Of a DNA stretch of 64,000 nt, positions 36,050-43,552 are shown in pieces. Origin of the DNA: RPQJ01 sp963778185 (GTDB taxonomy: Bacteria; Pseudomonadota; Gammaproteobacteria; Steroidobacterales; Steroidobacteraceae); contig CAVZTF010000001.1 in the NCBI GenBank assembly GCA_963778185.1, forward strand, positions 124,001-188,000, written 5' to 3'. Numbering within the stretch: position 1 is the first letter of the stretch; every line of letters starts with the position of its first letter. Position numbers and translations under genes: made by a program. The notes under the pieces are model-generated. The model searched no databases, was not told the DNA's origin, and worked only from the letters and a program-made list of their open reading frames with translations.

Positions 36050-36267
36050 CGCTTGCGGCCGCCCACCAGCAGCAGCGCACTGCCGATCACGATCGCCCCG
36101 ACGCCCGCCCACACCGGGACGTTGACCCGCTCTTTCTCCTTCACCGACAGCTCGATCGGCCCGATCTTCGTTCCGTGCGTTTCCCTGGTGTAGCTGAAAC
36201 CGCCGTACACCAGCCCCAGCACGCCGGCCGCGATCAGCACGATCGCCACGATCTTGACGGGTGTCAT
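36046..36267 (-). CDS. Small two-helix membrane protein
   Basis: The 73-residue protein has two hydrophobic helices (VKIVAIVLIAAGVLGLVYGGF and VWAGVGAIVIGSALLLVGG) joined by a charged loop containing ETHGTKIGPIELSVKEKERV. It ends in a basic GGRKR tail. Small proteins of this shape are common in proteobacteria and of unknown function. The ATG at 36267 marks the start of the first helix. It overlaps the convergent hydrolase gene by four bases. Confidence 0.78.
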   Translation of the reverse strand: MTPVKIVAIVLIAAGVLGLVYGGFSYTRETHGTKIGPIELSVKEKERVNVPVWAGVGAIVIGSALLLVGGRKR

Positions 36268-36325
36268 TGCGGGCCCTCGATTGCCAATGTCGCCGGATGG
36301 TCGCGCATCGCCGTGATTTCGGCAA

Positions 36326-36484
36326 TCAACGCCCTTGCAGGACGCGACGCCGCTCAAGGCTCTCCGCGGTCCAAACCTGTTTGCGGTCGTGGTACTCGGG
36401 CATCGCGGGCGTGCCGACGCGCACGAAGCGGATGCAGCGGCAGTCGCAGCCGCCATCCAGCTGGAAGCTCGCGTCGGTCGTCAC
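36326..36484 (-). CDS. Small cysteine-rich hypothetical protein
   Basis: A 52-residue frame starts with a GTG that overlaps the DoxX-like gene stop (GTGA). It contains LDGGCDCRCIRFVRVG, with three cysteines in a CxCxC pattern, then VWTAESLERRRVLQGR. The start of the motif vaguely recalls the GFA/CENP-V zinc fold, but the rest of that fold is missing. The coupling to the upstream gene supports translation. Function unknown, and it could be a remnant. Confidence 0.5.
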   Translation of the reverse strand: MTTDASFQLDGGCDCRCIRFVRVGTPAMPEYHDRKQVWTAESLERRRVLQGR

Positions 36485-36882
36485 GGACTGCCTTCCTTGC
36501 GCTCCGTGTAGGCGTCGAGCGACCAGTCGCCCGCCCCGTGCGCCAGCACGACCAGGAAGCCGCCGGCCATCGCGAGGTTCTTCATGAAGTGGATGGCCTG
36601 CGCCGGGGTGTCGCCGTCCGTGTGGAACAGGAAGGCCGCCAGCAGCGTGAACGTCGCGAGCAGCCAGGCGGTCGCGCGCGTCTTGTAGCCAGCGGCGAGC
36701 GTGACGGCGGCGACGATCTCGAAGGCGATGACGGCCGGCAGGGATGCGCCGAGCACGCCGTGCAGCTGCATGTAGGCCTGCGTGCCGACGTAGTTCGCGG
36801 CCTGCTGCAGGCCGGACACCACGAAGATCACCGACATGAGCACGCGTCCCAGCAGGTCCGCAATATTTCGCGGAGCGTTCAT
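36481..36882 (-). CDS. DoxX family membrane protein
   Basis: The 133-residue protein has four membrane spans in the DoxX pattern. LLGRVLMSVIFVVSGLQQAANY is at the N-terminus, then VIAFEIVAAVTLAAGYKTRATAWLLATFTLLAAFLFH, and FMKNLAMAGGFLVVLAHGAG at the end. DoxX/DoxD-type proteins are linked with quinone- or redox-related membrane functions, and many are unassigned. The ATG at 36882 starts the family sequence. The next gene on this strand overlaps its stop. Confidence 0.85.
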   Translation of the reverse strand: MNAPRNIADLLGRVLMSVIFVVSGLQQAANYVGTQAYMQLHGVLGASLPAVIAFEIVAAVTLAAGYKTRATAWLLATFTLLAAFLFHTDGDTPAQAIHFMKNLAMAGGFLVVLAHGAGDWSLDAYTERKEGSP

Positions 36883-37042
36883 CGCTTTTCTCCCCGGCGG
36901 CACAGAGACTTCCAGGCTTTATACACCCGGCGAACTGCGGAAGTCCGCAAGCTCGCAGCGCCCTGGCGTGGGGTAGATTGAACGGTCGTGGGGCGCAGTT
37001 GCAGCGTCCGCGAATTCCCCGCCAGACCGAAGGAGACGATTC

Positions 37043-38107
37043 ATGCCCCTCGTTTCGATGCGCCAGCTGCTCGACCATGCTGCCGAGAACGGCTACGGAC
37101 TTCCCGCCTTCAACGTCAACAACCTCGAGCAGGTGCGCGCCATCATGGAGGCGGCCGACGAACTCGACAGCCCGGTCATCATGCAGGGCTCGGCGGGGGC
37201 GCGGAAATACGCGGGTGAGGCGTTCCTGCGCCACCTGATCCAGGCCGCGATCGAGGCCTACCCTCACATCCCGGTGGTCATGCACCAGGACCACGGCCAG
37301 TCGCCCGCGGTGTGCATGGGCGCCATCCGCTCGGGCTTCTCCAGTGTCATGATGGACGGCTCGCTGATGGAGGACGGCAAGAGCCCCTCCTCCTACGAGT
37401 ACAACGTCGAGACCTCGCGCAAGGTAGTCGATTTCTCCCACGCGATCGGCGTGACCGTCGAGGCGGAGCTCGGCGTGCTCGGGTCACTCGAGACCATGCG
37501 CGGCGACAAGGAGGACGGGCACGGCGCCGAGGGCACCATGACCCGCGAGCAGTTGCTCACGGATCCGGACCAGGCCGCTGACTTCGTGCAGAAGACCCAG
37601 TGTGACGCGCTGGCCATCGCCATCGGCACCTCGCACGGCGCCTACAAGTTCACGCGCAAGCCCACCGGCGACATCCTCGCAATCCAGCGTATCAAGGAGA
37701 TCCACGCGCGCATCCCGAACACGCATCTGGTGATGCACGGCTCCTCGAGCGTGCCGCAGGAGTGGCTCGAGGTCATCCGCCAGCACGGCGGCCAGATGAA
37801 GGAGACCTACGGGGTGCCGGTCGAGGAGATCGTCACGGGCATCAAGCACGGCGTGCGCAAGGTGAACATCGACACGGACATCCGTCTCGCCATGACGGGC
37901 GCAATGCGCAAGCACATGGCCGAGAAGCCCTCGGAGTTCGACCCGCGCAAGTTCCTCGCGGATGCGCAGAAGGCCGCCAAGGGCGTCTGCAAGCTGCGCT
38001 ACGAGGCGTTCGGCTGCGCGGGCCAGGCCTCCAGGATCAAGCCGCTACCGCTCGAGAAAATGGCCGAGCGTTACCAGCGGGGCGAGTTGAACCAGATTGT
38101 CATGTGA
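37043..38107 (+). CDS. fba: Class II fructose-bisphosphate aldolase (CbbA type)
   Basis: The 354-residue zinc aldolase has PAFNVNNLEQV at the N-terminus, MHQDHGQSP with the catalytic Asp and a zinc His, VEAELGVLGSLE and THLVMHGSSSVPQEWL with further metal ligands, and VRKVNIDTDIRLA for phosphate binding. It interconverts fructose-1,6-bisphosphate with dihydroxyacetone phosphate and glyceraldehyde-3-phosphate. The type with this long C-terminus (GCAGQASRIKPLPL) is the CbbA/class IIB form. GGAG lies seven bases before the ATG. It is not next to other Calvin or glycolytic genes here. Confidence 0.93.
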   Translation: MPLVSMRQLLDHAAENGYGLPAFNVNNLEQVRAIMEAADELDSPVIMQGSAGARKYAGEAFLRHLIQAAIEAYPHIPVVMHQDHGQSPAVCMGAIRSGFSSVMMDGSLMEDGKSPSSYEYNVETSRKVVDFSHAIGVTVEAELGVLGSLETMRGDKEDGHGAEGTMTREQLLTDPDQAADFVQKTQCDALAIAIGTSHGAYKFTRKPTGDILAIQRIKEIHARIPNTHLVMHGSSSVPQEWLEVIRQHGGQMKETYGVPVEEIVTGIKHGVRKVNIDTDIRLAMTGAMRKHMAEKPSEFDPRKFLADAQKAAKGVCKLRYEAFGCAGQASRIKPLPLEKMAERYQRGELNQIVM

Positions 38108-38152
38108 GGCACGTACATGGGGCGCACCAAGGCATCGGATTCAGCGGCCTCG

Positions 38153-38180
38153 TTGAAATTCCTCGGCAGCGGCGTATATT
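38153..38180 (+). promoter_or_regulatory. Sigma70-like promoter before a structured leader
   Basis: TTGAAA (38153-38158) and TATATT (38175-38180) stand 16 bases apart. A transcript from here would start near 38187 and carry a leader of about 120 bases before the ATG at 38310. Confidence 0.5.
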
Positions 38181-38188
38181 CCGGGCGT

Positions 38189-38266
38189 AGCCTCATGATT
38201 CAACGAGAATTTCAGAGGCTGGCCGGCGGGGATTTCACATTATGTATCCGGCGTAGACCTCTGAAA
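38189..38266 (+). promoter_or_regulatory. Leader RNA with two mutually exclusive hairpins
   Basis: Arms AGCCTC (38189-38194) and GAGGCT (38215-38220) can pair as hairpin one. TTTCAGAGG (38210-38218) and CCTCTGAAA (38258-38266), with GCCGG/CCGGC nested inside (38222-38226 and 38248-38252), can pair as hairpin two. Both need the GAGG at 38215-38218, so they exclude each other, as in attenuators or riboswitches. There is no proof of function. Confidence 0.4.
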
Positions 38267-38309
38267 AACAAGGAAAGATTGGGGTCAACGCCGATTGCGG
38301 GGTGAGGCT

Positions 38310-38699
38310 ATGCCATCGAACTGGGAGCACATGCGGCAGGCGGCCGCCGTTCTGGTCGGACCGGGTGCGGTCAAGCAGCGGCTGGCGGACGCATACGTCG
38401 GTCATCTGCACGCCGTCGACGCCCGGACGCTTCCCCCCGAAATCCAGCAGTCGTTCGTGGAACTGTCCGCGGCGCTCAGCAACGTCAAGGCCGCGGGTGG
38501 CTTGAACGCCGTCGTGGCCAGCGTACGGAAGATGTCGGAGGTCGAAGCCGGGGCGTGCGCGGCCCGGGTGCTCGAGATGCTCGTCGCGATGGCCGGCAGC
38601 GACGGCCGCGAGCCGGTGGCCGGCGCGCGTCAGCTGCGCCTCGTGGCCGGCGACGACGACAGCGACGACGAGATTCCGACGTTCCTCAATCGAGCTTGA
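38310..38699 (+). CDS. Hypothetical protein
   Basis: The 129-residue protein appears mainly helical and soluble. Its N-terminal half (SNWEHMRQAAAVLVGPGAVKQRLADAYVGHL; IQQSFVELSAALSNV) looks like a small helical bundle, and the C-terminus is acidic (GDDDSDDEIPTFL). No family is recognised. The ATG at 38310 has GTGAGG directly ahead; a TTG at 38295 is an alternative. It is preceded by the promoter and structured leader described here and overlaps the convergent TIR-like gene by 14 bases. Confidence 0.7.
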   Translation: MPSNWEHMRQAAAVLVGPGAVKQRLADAYVGHLHAVDARTLPPEIQQSFVELSAALSNVKAAGGLNAVVASVRKMSEVEAGACAARVLEMLVAMAGSDGREPVAGARQLRLVAGDDDSDDEIPTFLNRA

Positions 38700-39147
38700 A
38701 TTCGATCGTGTCGAAGCGCGTCGTTTCCTCGTGACGCGCCTGGCGCTTGATCGCGTCGACCAGCTGCCGCTGGTCCCAGGGCACCACTTCGTCACCCAGT
38801 TCCAGCACCGTCGGCGCGATGGTCTCGTGCGTGCCGAACGGCTCGAGCACGATCACTGGCTTGTCGTAGGCCTTGGCGCAGTGCAGCTGGAACTCCACCG
38901 AGTCGACGTGCTTGCGGTATAGCTGCGCGGGCAGCAGCACGGCCTCGGCCTCGACGATCTGCCTGCGAAGGTCGTCGCGAATGGCTTCCTTGTCGCCCTG
39001 CGGTCGTTTGTCCGGCGTGCTGGTGTTGCGATAGAAGAAGTTGTCCGCGCTCTCGAGGTACTCGAAAATGCGCAGGTAGTCGTCGTCTTCCCTGTATGCG
39101 TGACAGACGTACAACCGGATCGGGTTCTTCTGAGATACGCTGCTCAC
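38686..39147 (-). CDS. TIR-like (DUF1863/ThsB-type) domain protein
   Basis: The 153 residues match the MTH538 TIR-like domain by IRLYVCHAYREDDDYLRIFEYLES, the FFYRNTSTPD loop, RDDLRRQIVEAEAVLLP and the ending AKAYDKPVIVLEPFG. Such domains occur in Thoeris ThsB and other nucleotide-signalling proteins and produce NAD-derived signals. It is a single-domain protein with no obvious effector beside it. The GTG start at 39147 has GGAGG seven bases upstream. It is convergent with the hypothetical gene and divergent from an EEP-family gene. Confidence 0.78.
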   Translation of the reverse strand: MSSVSQKNPIRLYVCHAYREDDDYLRIFEYLESADNFFYRNTSTPDKRPQGDKEAIRDDLRRQIVEAEAVLLPAQLYRKHVDSVEFQLHCAKAYDKPVIVLEPFGTHETIAPTVLELGDEVVPWDQRQLVDAIKRQARHEETTRFDTIEFKLD

Positions 39148-39217
39148 GGAACCTCCGTTGCCGGGCGGCGGCTGGCTTCCGGCGCGTAGTGTAGCTTAGC
39201 TGTAACATTGCAATCGA

Positions 39218-39973
39218 ATGCGCTTCCTGCTGTATAACATCCGCTACGCCACGGGCACCGGCGCCGCCTTCCACCTGCCGATCCCGGGCGCTGGCTACCT
39301 GCGCAGCAACCCTCGCGTGCTGCAGGACATAACGCGGTTCATCAAGGGCGCCGACCCGGACATCGTCGGCCTTGTCGAGGTGGACTCGGGCTCGATCCGC
39401 ACCGGCCGGGTGAACCAGGCGCAGGTGATCGCCGATTCCCTCGGCCACTACTCCATCTACCAGTGCAAGTACGGGACCGGCTCGCTCAACCAGCTGGTGC
39501 CGATCGTCAACAAGCAGGGCAATGCCTTCCTCGCGGCTCCACGCGTCGAGGGCGAGCGCTTCCACTACTTCGACACGGGGATCAAGCGCCTGATCATCGA
39601 GCTCGAGCTCGACGACCTGTGCGTGTTCCTCGTGCACCTGTCGCTCAAGTTCCGCCACCGCGCCGTGCAGCTGCGCCATCTGTTCGAACTGGTGAAGCGC
39701 TCGCCGAAGCCGGTGATCGTGGCCGGCGACTTCAACACCTTCTGGGGCGAGCACGAGATCGCACTTTTCATGGAGGCGAGCGCTCTCCAGAGCGCCAACC
39801 GCGAAGGCCTGCCCTCCTACCCCGCGCGACGCCCGCGCATGGAGCTCGATTTCATCCTGCATTCACGCGGCATCGAGATCGAGTCGTTCGAGGTGCCGAG
39901 CGTCACCTTTTCCGACCATCGCCCCCTCATCTGCGACTTCCGCCTCACCGGCGAGAAACGCGTCGCCGCCTGA
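39218..39973 (+). CDS. Cytoplasmic endonuclease/exonuclease/phosphatase-family protein
   Basis: The 251-residue protein has EEP motifs: LLYNIRYATG with the first metal-site Asn, IVGLVEVD with the catalytic Glu, LVHLSLKFRHRAVQL, VAGDFNTF and a final FSDHRPLICDF. No signal peptide is present, unlike the EEP protein at 23247. The substrate is unknown; phosphodiesters are usual. No ribosome-binding site is obvious, and a TAACAT hexamer ten bases upstream could be the -10 of a leaderless transcript. The FadB-like gene follows after 20 bases. Confidence 0.82.
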   Translation: MRFLLYNIRYATGTGAAFHLPIPGAGYLRSNPRVLQDITRFIKGADPDIVGLVEVDSGSIRTGRVNQAQVIADSLGHYSIYQCKYGTGSLNQLVPIVNKQGNAFLAAPRVEGERFHYFDTGIKRLIIELELDDLCVFLVHLSLKFRHRAVQLRHLFELVKRSPKPVIVAGDFNTFWGEHEIALFMEASALQSANREGLPSYPARRPRMELDFILHSRGIEIESFEVPSVTFSDHRPLICDFRLTGEKRVAA

Positions 39974-39993
39974 CCGGCCTGCGAGGAGACTTC

Positions 39994-42039
39994 ATGACGA
40001 CAGCAAGCGTGACGGGCGGCCCGCAGTGGTCGCTCGTCCTGGATGCCGGGCGCATCGCGTGGCTCACCTTCGACAAGCCCGGGGCGAGCGCCAACTCGCT
40101 GGGACGCGAGGCGATGGAGCAGCTCGATGCGAAGCTCGGCGAGATCGAGCGGCAGTCGCCGCGCGGCCTCGTGGTCACCTCGGGAAAGGCGGGATTCATC
40201 GCCGGTGCAGACATCACCGAGTTCTCCTCCGTGCGCTCGCCCGAGGAGGCGGTGCCGTTCGTGCGCGCCGCGCACGCAGTCCTCGACCGGCTCGAGCGAC
40301 TGCCGTTTCCGACCGTCGCGGCGATCAACGGCTACTGCCTCGGCGGCGGTCTCGAGCTCGCGCTCGCGTGCCGCTACCGGGTATGCGTGGATGATCCGAA
40401 GGCGACGCTTGGTTTGCCCGAAGTGATGCTCGGCATCCACCCCGGCTTCGGCGGCACGGTACGTTCGGTCCGCCTGCTCGGCGTGACGGCGGCGATGGAC
40501 ATGATGCTCACGGGCCGCAACCACCGGCCCGACAAGGCCTTGAAGCTCGGCCTCGTCGATCGCGTGGTGCCGGCGGACAAGCTGCGCGAGGCGGCACGAG
40601 TGCTGGTGCTCGAGCCCGTCTCGCCCCGCCGACCGCCCCTCGTGCAGCGCCTGCTGTCGCTCGCGCCGGTGCGGCCCTTCGTCGCGCCGAAGATCGAGCA
40701 GCAGGTCGCCAGGCGCGCCCGGCGGGCACACTACCCCGCGCCGTACGCCGTGATCGACCTCTGGCGGCGCCACGGCGCCGACCCGCAGACCGCGTACGAG
40801 GCCGAGGCCCAGTCCGTGGCGCGGCTGGTCTGCAGCCCGACCTCGCGCAACCTGGTGCGGGTGTTCTTCCTGCAGGAGCGCATGAAGGGGCTCGGCGGAC
40901 GGGAGATCCCCCGCGGCGGTCACGTGCACGTCGTCGGCGCCGGCGTAATGGGCGGGGACATTGCAGCGTGGTGCGCCCTGCGCGGGTTCACGGTCACGCT
41001 GCAGGACCGCGCGGAAGACCTGGTGAAACCGGCGCTCGAGCGCGCCCGGGCGTTCTTCGACAAGCGGCAGCGCGTTCCCGGCCAGGCGGAGGAGGCGATG
41101 GCGCGGCTCGCGGGCGACGTCGCAGGTGTCGGCGTCGAGCGCGCGGACGTCGTCATCGAGGCGATCTTCGAAAGCGCGGCGGCCAAGCGCGAGCTGTACG
41201 CGGAGCTCGAGCCACGGATGCGGCGCGAAGCGATCCTCGCCACCAACACCTCGAGCATCATGCTGGAGGAGCTGGCGGCGGGCCTCGTCGATCCGGGGCG
41301 GCTGGTCGGCCTGCACTTCTTCAATCCGGTGGCGCAGATGCCGCTCGTCGAGGTGATCGAGTCCACGCAGACGCGGCCGGAGGCGCGCGCCGCCGCCCTC
41401 GCCTTCGCGCGCGCGGTGGACAAGCTGCCGCTGCCGTGCCGCAGTGCTCCCGGGTTCCTGGTGAACCGCATCCTGATGCCCTACCTCACGGAGGCGATGC
41501 TCGCCGCGCAGGAAGGCCTGCCGCTTGCGGTCATCGACGCGGTCGCGACGGACTTCGGCATGCCCATGGGCCCGATCGAGCTCGCCGACACCGTCGGGCT
41601 CGACGTGTGCCTGCACGTCGGGCGGATTCTCGCGCAAGCGTTCGGGCGCCCGGCGCCGGAAGCCGTTGCGGAACTGGTGGCCGCCGGCCAGCTCGGACGC
41701 AAGTCCGGCTCCGGCCTCTACGCGTGGCGGGACGGCAAGGCCGTGAAGCCAGCCGCGACCGGCGAGGCCCCGGCGGACCTCGAGGATCGCCTGATGCTGC
41801 CGATGGTCAATGAAGCCATCGCCATCCTGCGCGAGGGCGTGGTGGCGGACGCGGACCTCGTCGACGCCGGCGTCATCTTCGGCTCGGGATTCGCGCCATT
41901 CCGCGGTGGCCCGCTGCGCTACGCGAGAGAGCGCGGCGCCGAGGTCGTGCACGCACGGTTGCGCGAACTCGAGGCCCGGCACGGCGTGCGCTTCCGCCCG
42001 GATCAAGGCTGGCAGGCGTTCCTGCGCGGCACGCTGTGA
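39994..42039 (+). CDS. Bifunctional enoyl-CoA hydratase/3-hydroxyacyl-CoA dehydrogenase (FadB/FadJ type)
   Basis: The 681-residue beta-oxidation enzyme has an N-terminal crotonase domain with oxyanion-hole IAGADITEF, LGGGLELALAC and LGLPEVMLGIHPGFGG, which carry the two catalytic glutamates. The C-terminal NAD domain has HVVGAGVMGGDIAAWCALRG, ATNTSSIMLEE and VGLHFFNPVAQMPLVEVI. It converts enoyl-CoA to 3-ketoacyl-CoA. No thiolase gene follows, so FadA is encoded elsewhere. GAGGAG precedes the ATG at 39994. Confidence 0.92.
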   Translation: MTTASVTGGPQWSLVLDAGRIAWLTFDKPGASANSLGREAMEQLDAKLGEIERQSPRGLVVTSGKAGFIAGADITEFSSVRSPEEAVPFVRAAHAVLDRLERLPFPTVAAINGYCLGGGLELALACRYRVCVDDPKATLGLPEVMLGIHPGFGGTVRSVRLLGVTAAMDMMLTGRNHRPDKALKLGLVDRVVPADKLREAARVLVLEPVSPRRPPLVQRLLSLAPVRPFVAPKIEQQVARRARRAHYPAPYAVIDLWRRHGADPQTAYEAEAQSVARLVCSPTSRNLVRVFFLQERMKGLGGREIPRGGHVHVVGAGVMGGDIAAWCALRGFTVTLQDRAEDLVKPALERARAFFDKRQRVPGQAEEAMARLAGDVAGVGVERADVVIEAIFESAAAKRELYAELEPRMRREAILATNTSSIMLEELAAGLVDPGRLVGLHFFNPVAQMPLVEVIESTQTRPEARAAALAFARAVDKLPLPCRSAPGFLVNRILMPYLTEAMLAAQEGLPLAVIDAVATDFGMPMGPIELADTVGLDVCLHVGRILAQAFGRPAPEAVAELVAAGQLGRKSGSGLYAWRDGKAVKPAATGEAPADLEDRLMLPMVNEAIAILREGVVADADLVDAGVIFGSGFAPFRGGPLRYARERGAEVVHARLRELEARHGVRFRPDQGWQAFLRGTL

Positions 42040-42071
42040 TACCATCGCGAACCCTTGAAAACGCCCACCAA

Positions 42072-43169
42072 ATGACGGATTCCGCGCCCCTCGAACTCGC
42101 CGTCCTGCGCACTTTTTCGCCACTCGACGGCTTGAAGGGCGAGAACCTGCGCGCGCTCGCCCGCAAGACCACCCTGCGCGACATGAGCCAGGGCCGCCTG
42201 CTCTTCAAGGAAGGCGACACCGACAAGCGCACCTACTACCTCGTGTCGGGCACGGTGGAATTGCTCGCCGCAGGCCGCATCGTCGGCAGCATCGTCGCGG
42301 GCAGCCCGGACGCGCGCCACCCCATCGCCCCGGTGCTGCCGCGCCGCTGCTCGGCCCGTGTCGCCTCCGATCGCATCGAGTACCTGGCGATCGACAGCGA
42401 CCTGCTCGACGTGCTGCTCACCTGGGACCAGACCGGGACCTACGAAGTGGGCGAGCTCAAGGCCGGCGGCGTCTCGGGCGACGACTGGATGACCCTCCTG
42501 CTGCAGAGCCGCGCCTTCCACAAGATCCCCCCGGCCAACCTGCAGGCGGTATTCATGCGCATGCAGCGAGTGAACTACTCGCTGGGCGACACCGTGATCC
42601 GCCAGGGCGACGAGGGCGATTTCTTCTACGCGATCGTGAGCGGCCGCTGCGTCGTGACGCGCGAGACGCCGCTCAATCGCGAAGGCATCCGGCTCGCCGA
42701 GCTCGGCATGGGCGACACCTTCGGCGAGGAGGCGCTGATCTCGGGCGCACGTCGCAACGCCACCGTCACGATGCTGAGCGATGGCGTGCTGATGCGGCTC
42801 GGCAAGGACGACTTCAACAGCCTGCTCAACGAGCCGATGCTGAACTGGGTCGACTACGAGGCCGGGGCCGGCGTCGTCGCCGCGGGCGGCCGCTGGCTGG
42901 ACGTGCGGCTGCCGAGCGAGTTCGAGCACTGCCATTTCCCGGGTGCGCTGAACGTGCCGCTCTATTTCGTGCGGCTGAAGCTCAAGACGCTGGATCCGGA
43001 CGTGCCCTACGTCGTCTGCTGCGACAACGGCCGCCGCAGTTCGGCCGCCGCCTACATCCTGAACGAGCGCGGGCTCGAGGCTTCGGTGCTGCGGGGAGGC
43101 ATTGCCGCGACGGATCTCGCCGAGGCACTGATCACCATCCCCGGCGGCGGCGGCGGCGGGGGCCAGTAA
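42072..43169 (+). CDS. Cyclic-nucleotide-binding and rhodanese domain protein
   Basis: The 365-residue protein has an N-terminal cNMP-like domain (LFKEGDTDKRTYYLVSGTVELLA), a second, better conserved one (VIRQGDEGDFFYAIVSGRCVV; GDTFGEEALISGARRNATVTM) and a C-terminal rhodanese domain (WLDVRLPSEFEHCHFPGALNVP; CDNGRRSSAAAYIL with the active-site Cys). It ends in a glycine-only tail. It probably senses a nucleotide and transfers or binds sulfur; targets are unknown. A GTG at 42036 could add 12 residues and would overlap the fadB-like stop. Confidence 0.87.
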   Translation: MTDSAPLELAVLRTFSPLDGLKGENLRALARKTTLRDMSQGRLLFKEGDTDKRTYYLVSGTVELLAAGRIVGSIVAGSPDARHPIAPVLPRRCSARVASDRIEYLAIDSDLLDVLLTWDQTGTYEVGELKAGGVSGDDWMTLLLQSRAFHKIPPANLQAVFMRMQRVNYSLGDTVIRQGDEGDFFYAIVSGRCVVTRETPLNREGIRLAELGMGDTFGEEALISGARRNATVTMLSDGVLMRLGKDDFNSLLNEPMLNWVDYEAGAGVVAAGGRWLDVRLPSEFEHCHFPGALNVPLYFVRLKLKTLDPDVPYVVCCDNGRRSSAAAYILNERGLEASVLRGGIAATDLAEALITIPGGGGGGGQ

Positions 43170-43175
43170 CGGGAC

Positions 43176-43193
43176 GCCGGCCGTGCGGCCGGC
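43176..43193. terminator. GC hairpin between convergent genes
   Basis: GCCGGCCGTGCGGCCGGC forms a perfect stem in the 26-base gap between the rhodanese-protein stop and the pilZ stop. No T-run follows on either strand, so bidirectional termination is only plausible. Confidence 0.4.
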
Positions 43194-43195
43194 CG

Positions 43196-43552
43196 TCACA
43201 TGGTGTGGGTTGCCTTGTCGCCGCCGAGGGCGCCGGCCAGGTAGGACTCGATCTTGCGCTGGGTGTTGCCCCGGTCCTGCTCGCTGAACTGCACGCCGAT
43301 GCCGGCCGTGCGCTTGCCCTGCGCGCCCTTGGGCGTCATCCAGATCACGCGGCCCGCCACGGGCAGCTTCTCGTCCTCGCCCATGAGGTTGAGCAGCATG
43401 AACACCTCGTCGCCGAGGCGGTAGTTGCTGCTCGTGGGGATGAACAGGCCGCCGTTCTTCACGAACGGCATGTACGCAAGGTAGAGGGCGCTCTTGTCCT
43501 TGATGGTGAGCGTCAGGAGACCGGGCTTGTTCGGCTGCCGTGCAACGGCCAT
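43196..43552 (-). CDS. pilZ: Type IV pilus assembly protein PilZ
   Basis: The 118-residue PilZ-fold protein (GLLTLTIKDKSALYLAYMPFV; GGLFIPTSSNYRLGDEVFMLL; VAGRVIWMTPKG; GIGVQFSEQD) lies behind holB, the standard position of the type IV pilus PilZ. The RxxxR and (D/N)xSxxG c-di-GMP-binding motifs are not seen, as in the P. aeruginosa PilZ founding member, which acts through FimX and PilB. The stop/start overlap with holB is TGATG. Confidence 0.9.
   Translation of the reverse strand: MAVARQPNKPGLLTLTIKDKSALYLAYMPFVKNGGLFIPTSSNYRLGDEVFMLLNLMGEDEKLPVAGRVIWMTPKGAQGKRTAGIGVQFSEQDRGNTQRKIESYLAGALGGDKATHTM

Noticed and set aside
36326..36484. Small frame as a GFA/CENP-V formaldehyde-activating enzyme
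   Set aside because: Only the opening GGCxC-like motif is similar; the second zinc motif and most of the fold are missing.
38310..39973. A Thoeris-type defence system around the TIR-like gene
   Set aside because: No ThsA (SIR2 or SLOG) gene is present; neighbours are an unknown protein and an EEP-family protein, so only the orphan TIR-like gene can be supported.
39817..42123. Open frame of about 768 codons antisense to the FadB-like gene
   Set aside because: The plus strand carries every beta-oxidation motif in order; the antisense product is low in hydrophobic residues and has no recognisable domain.
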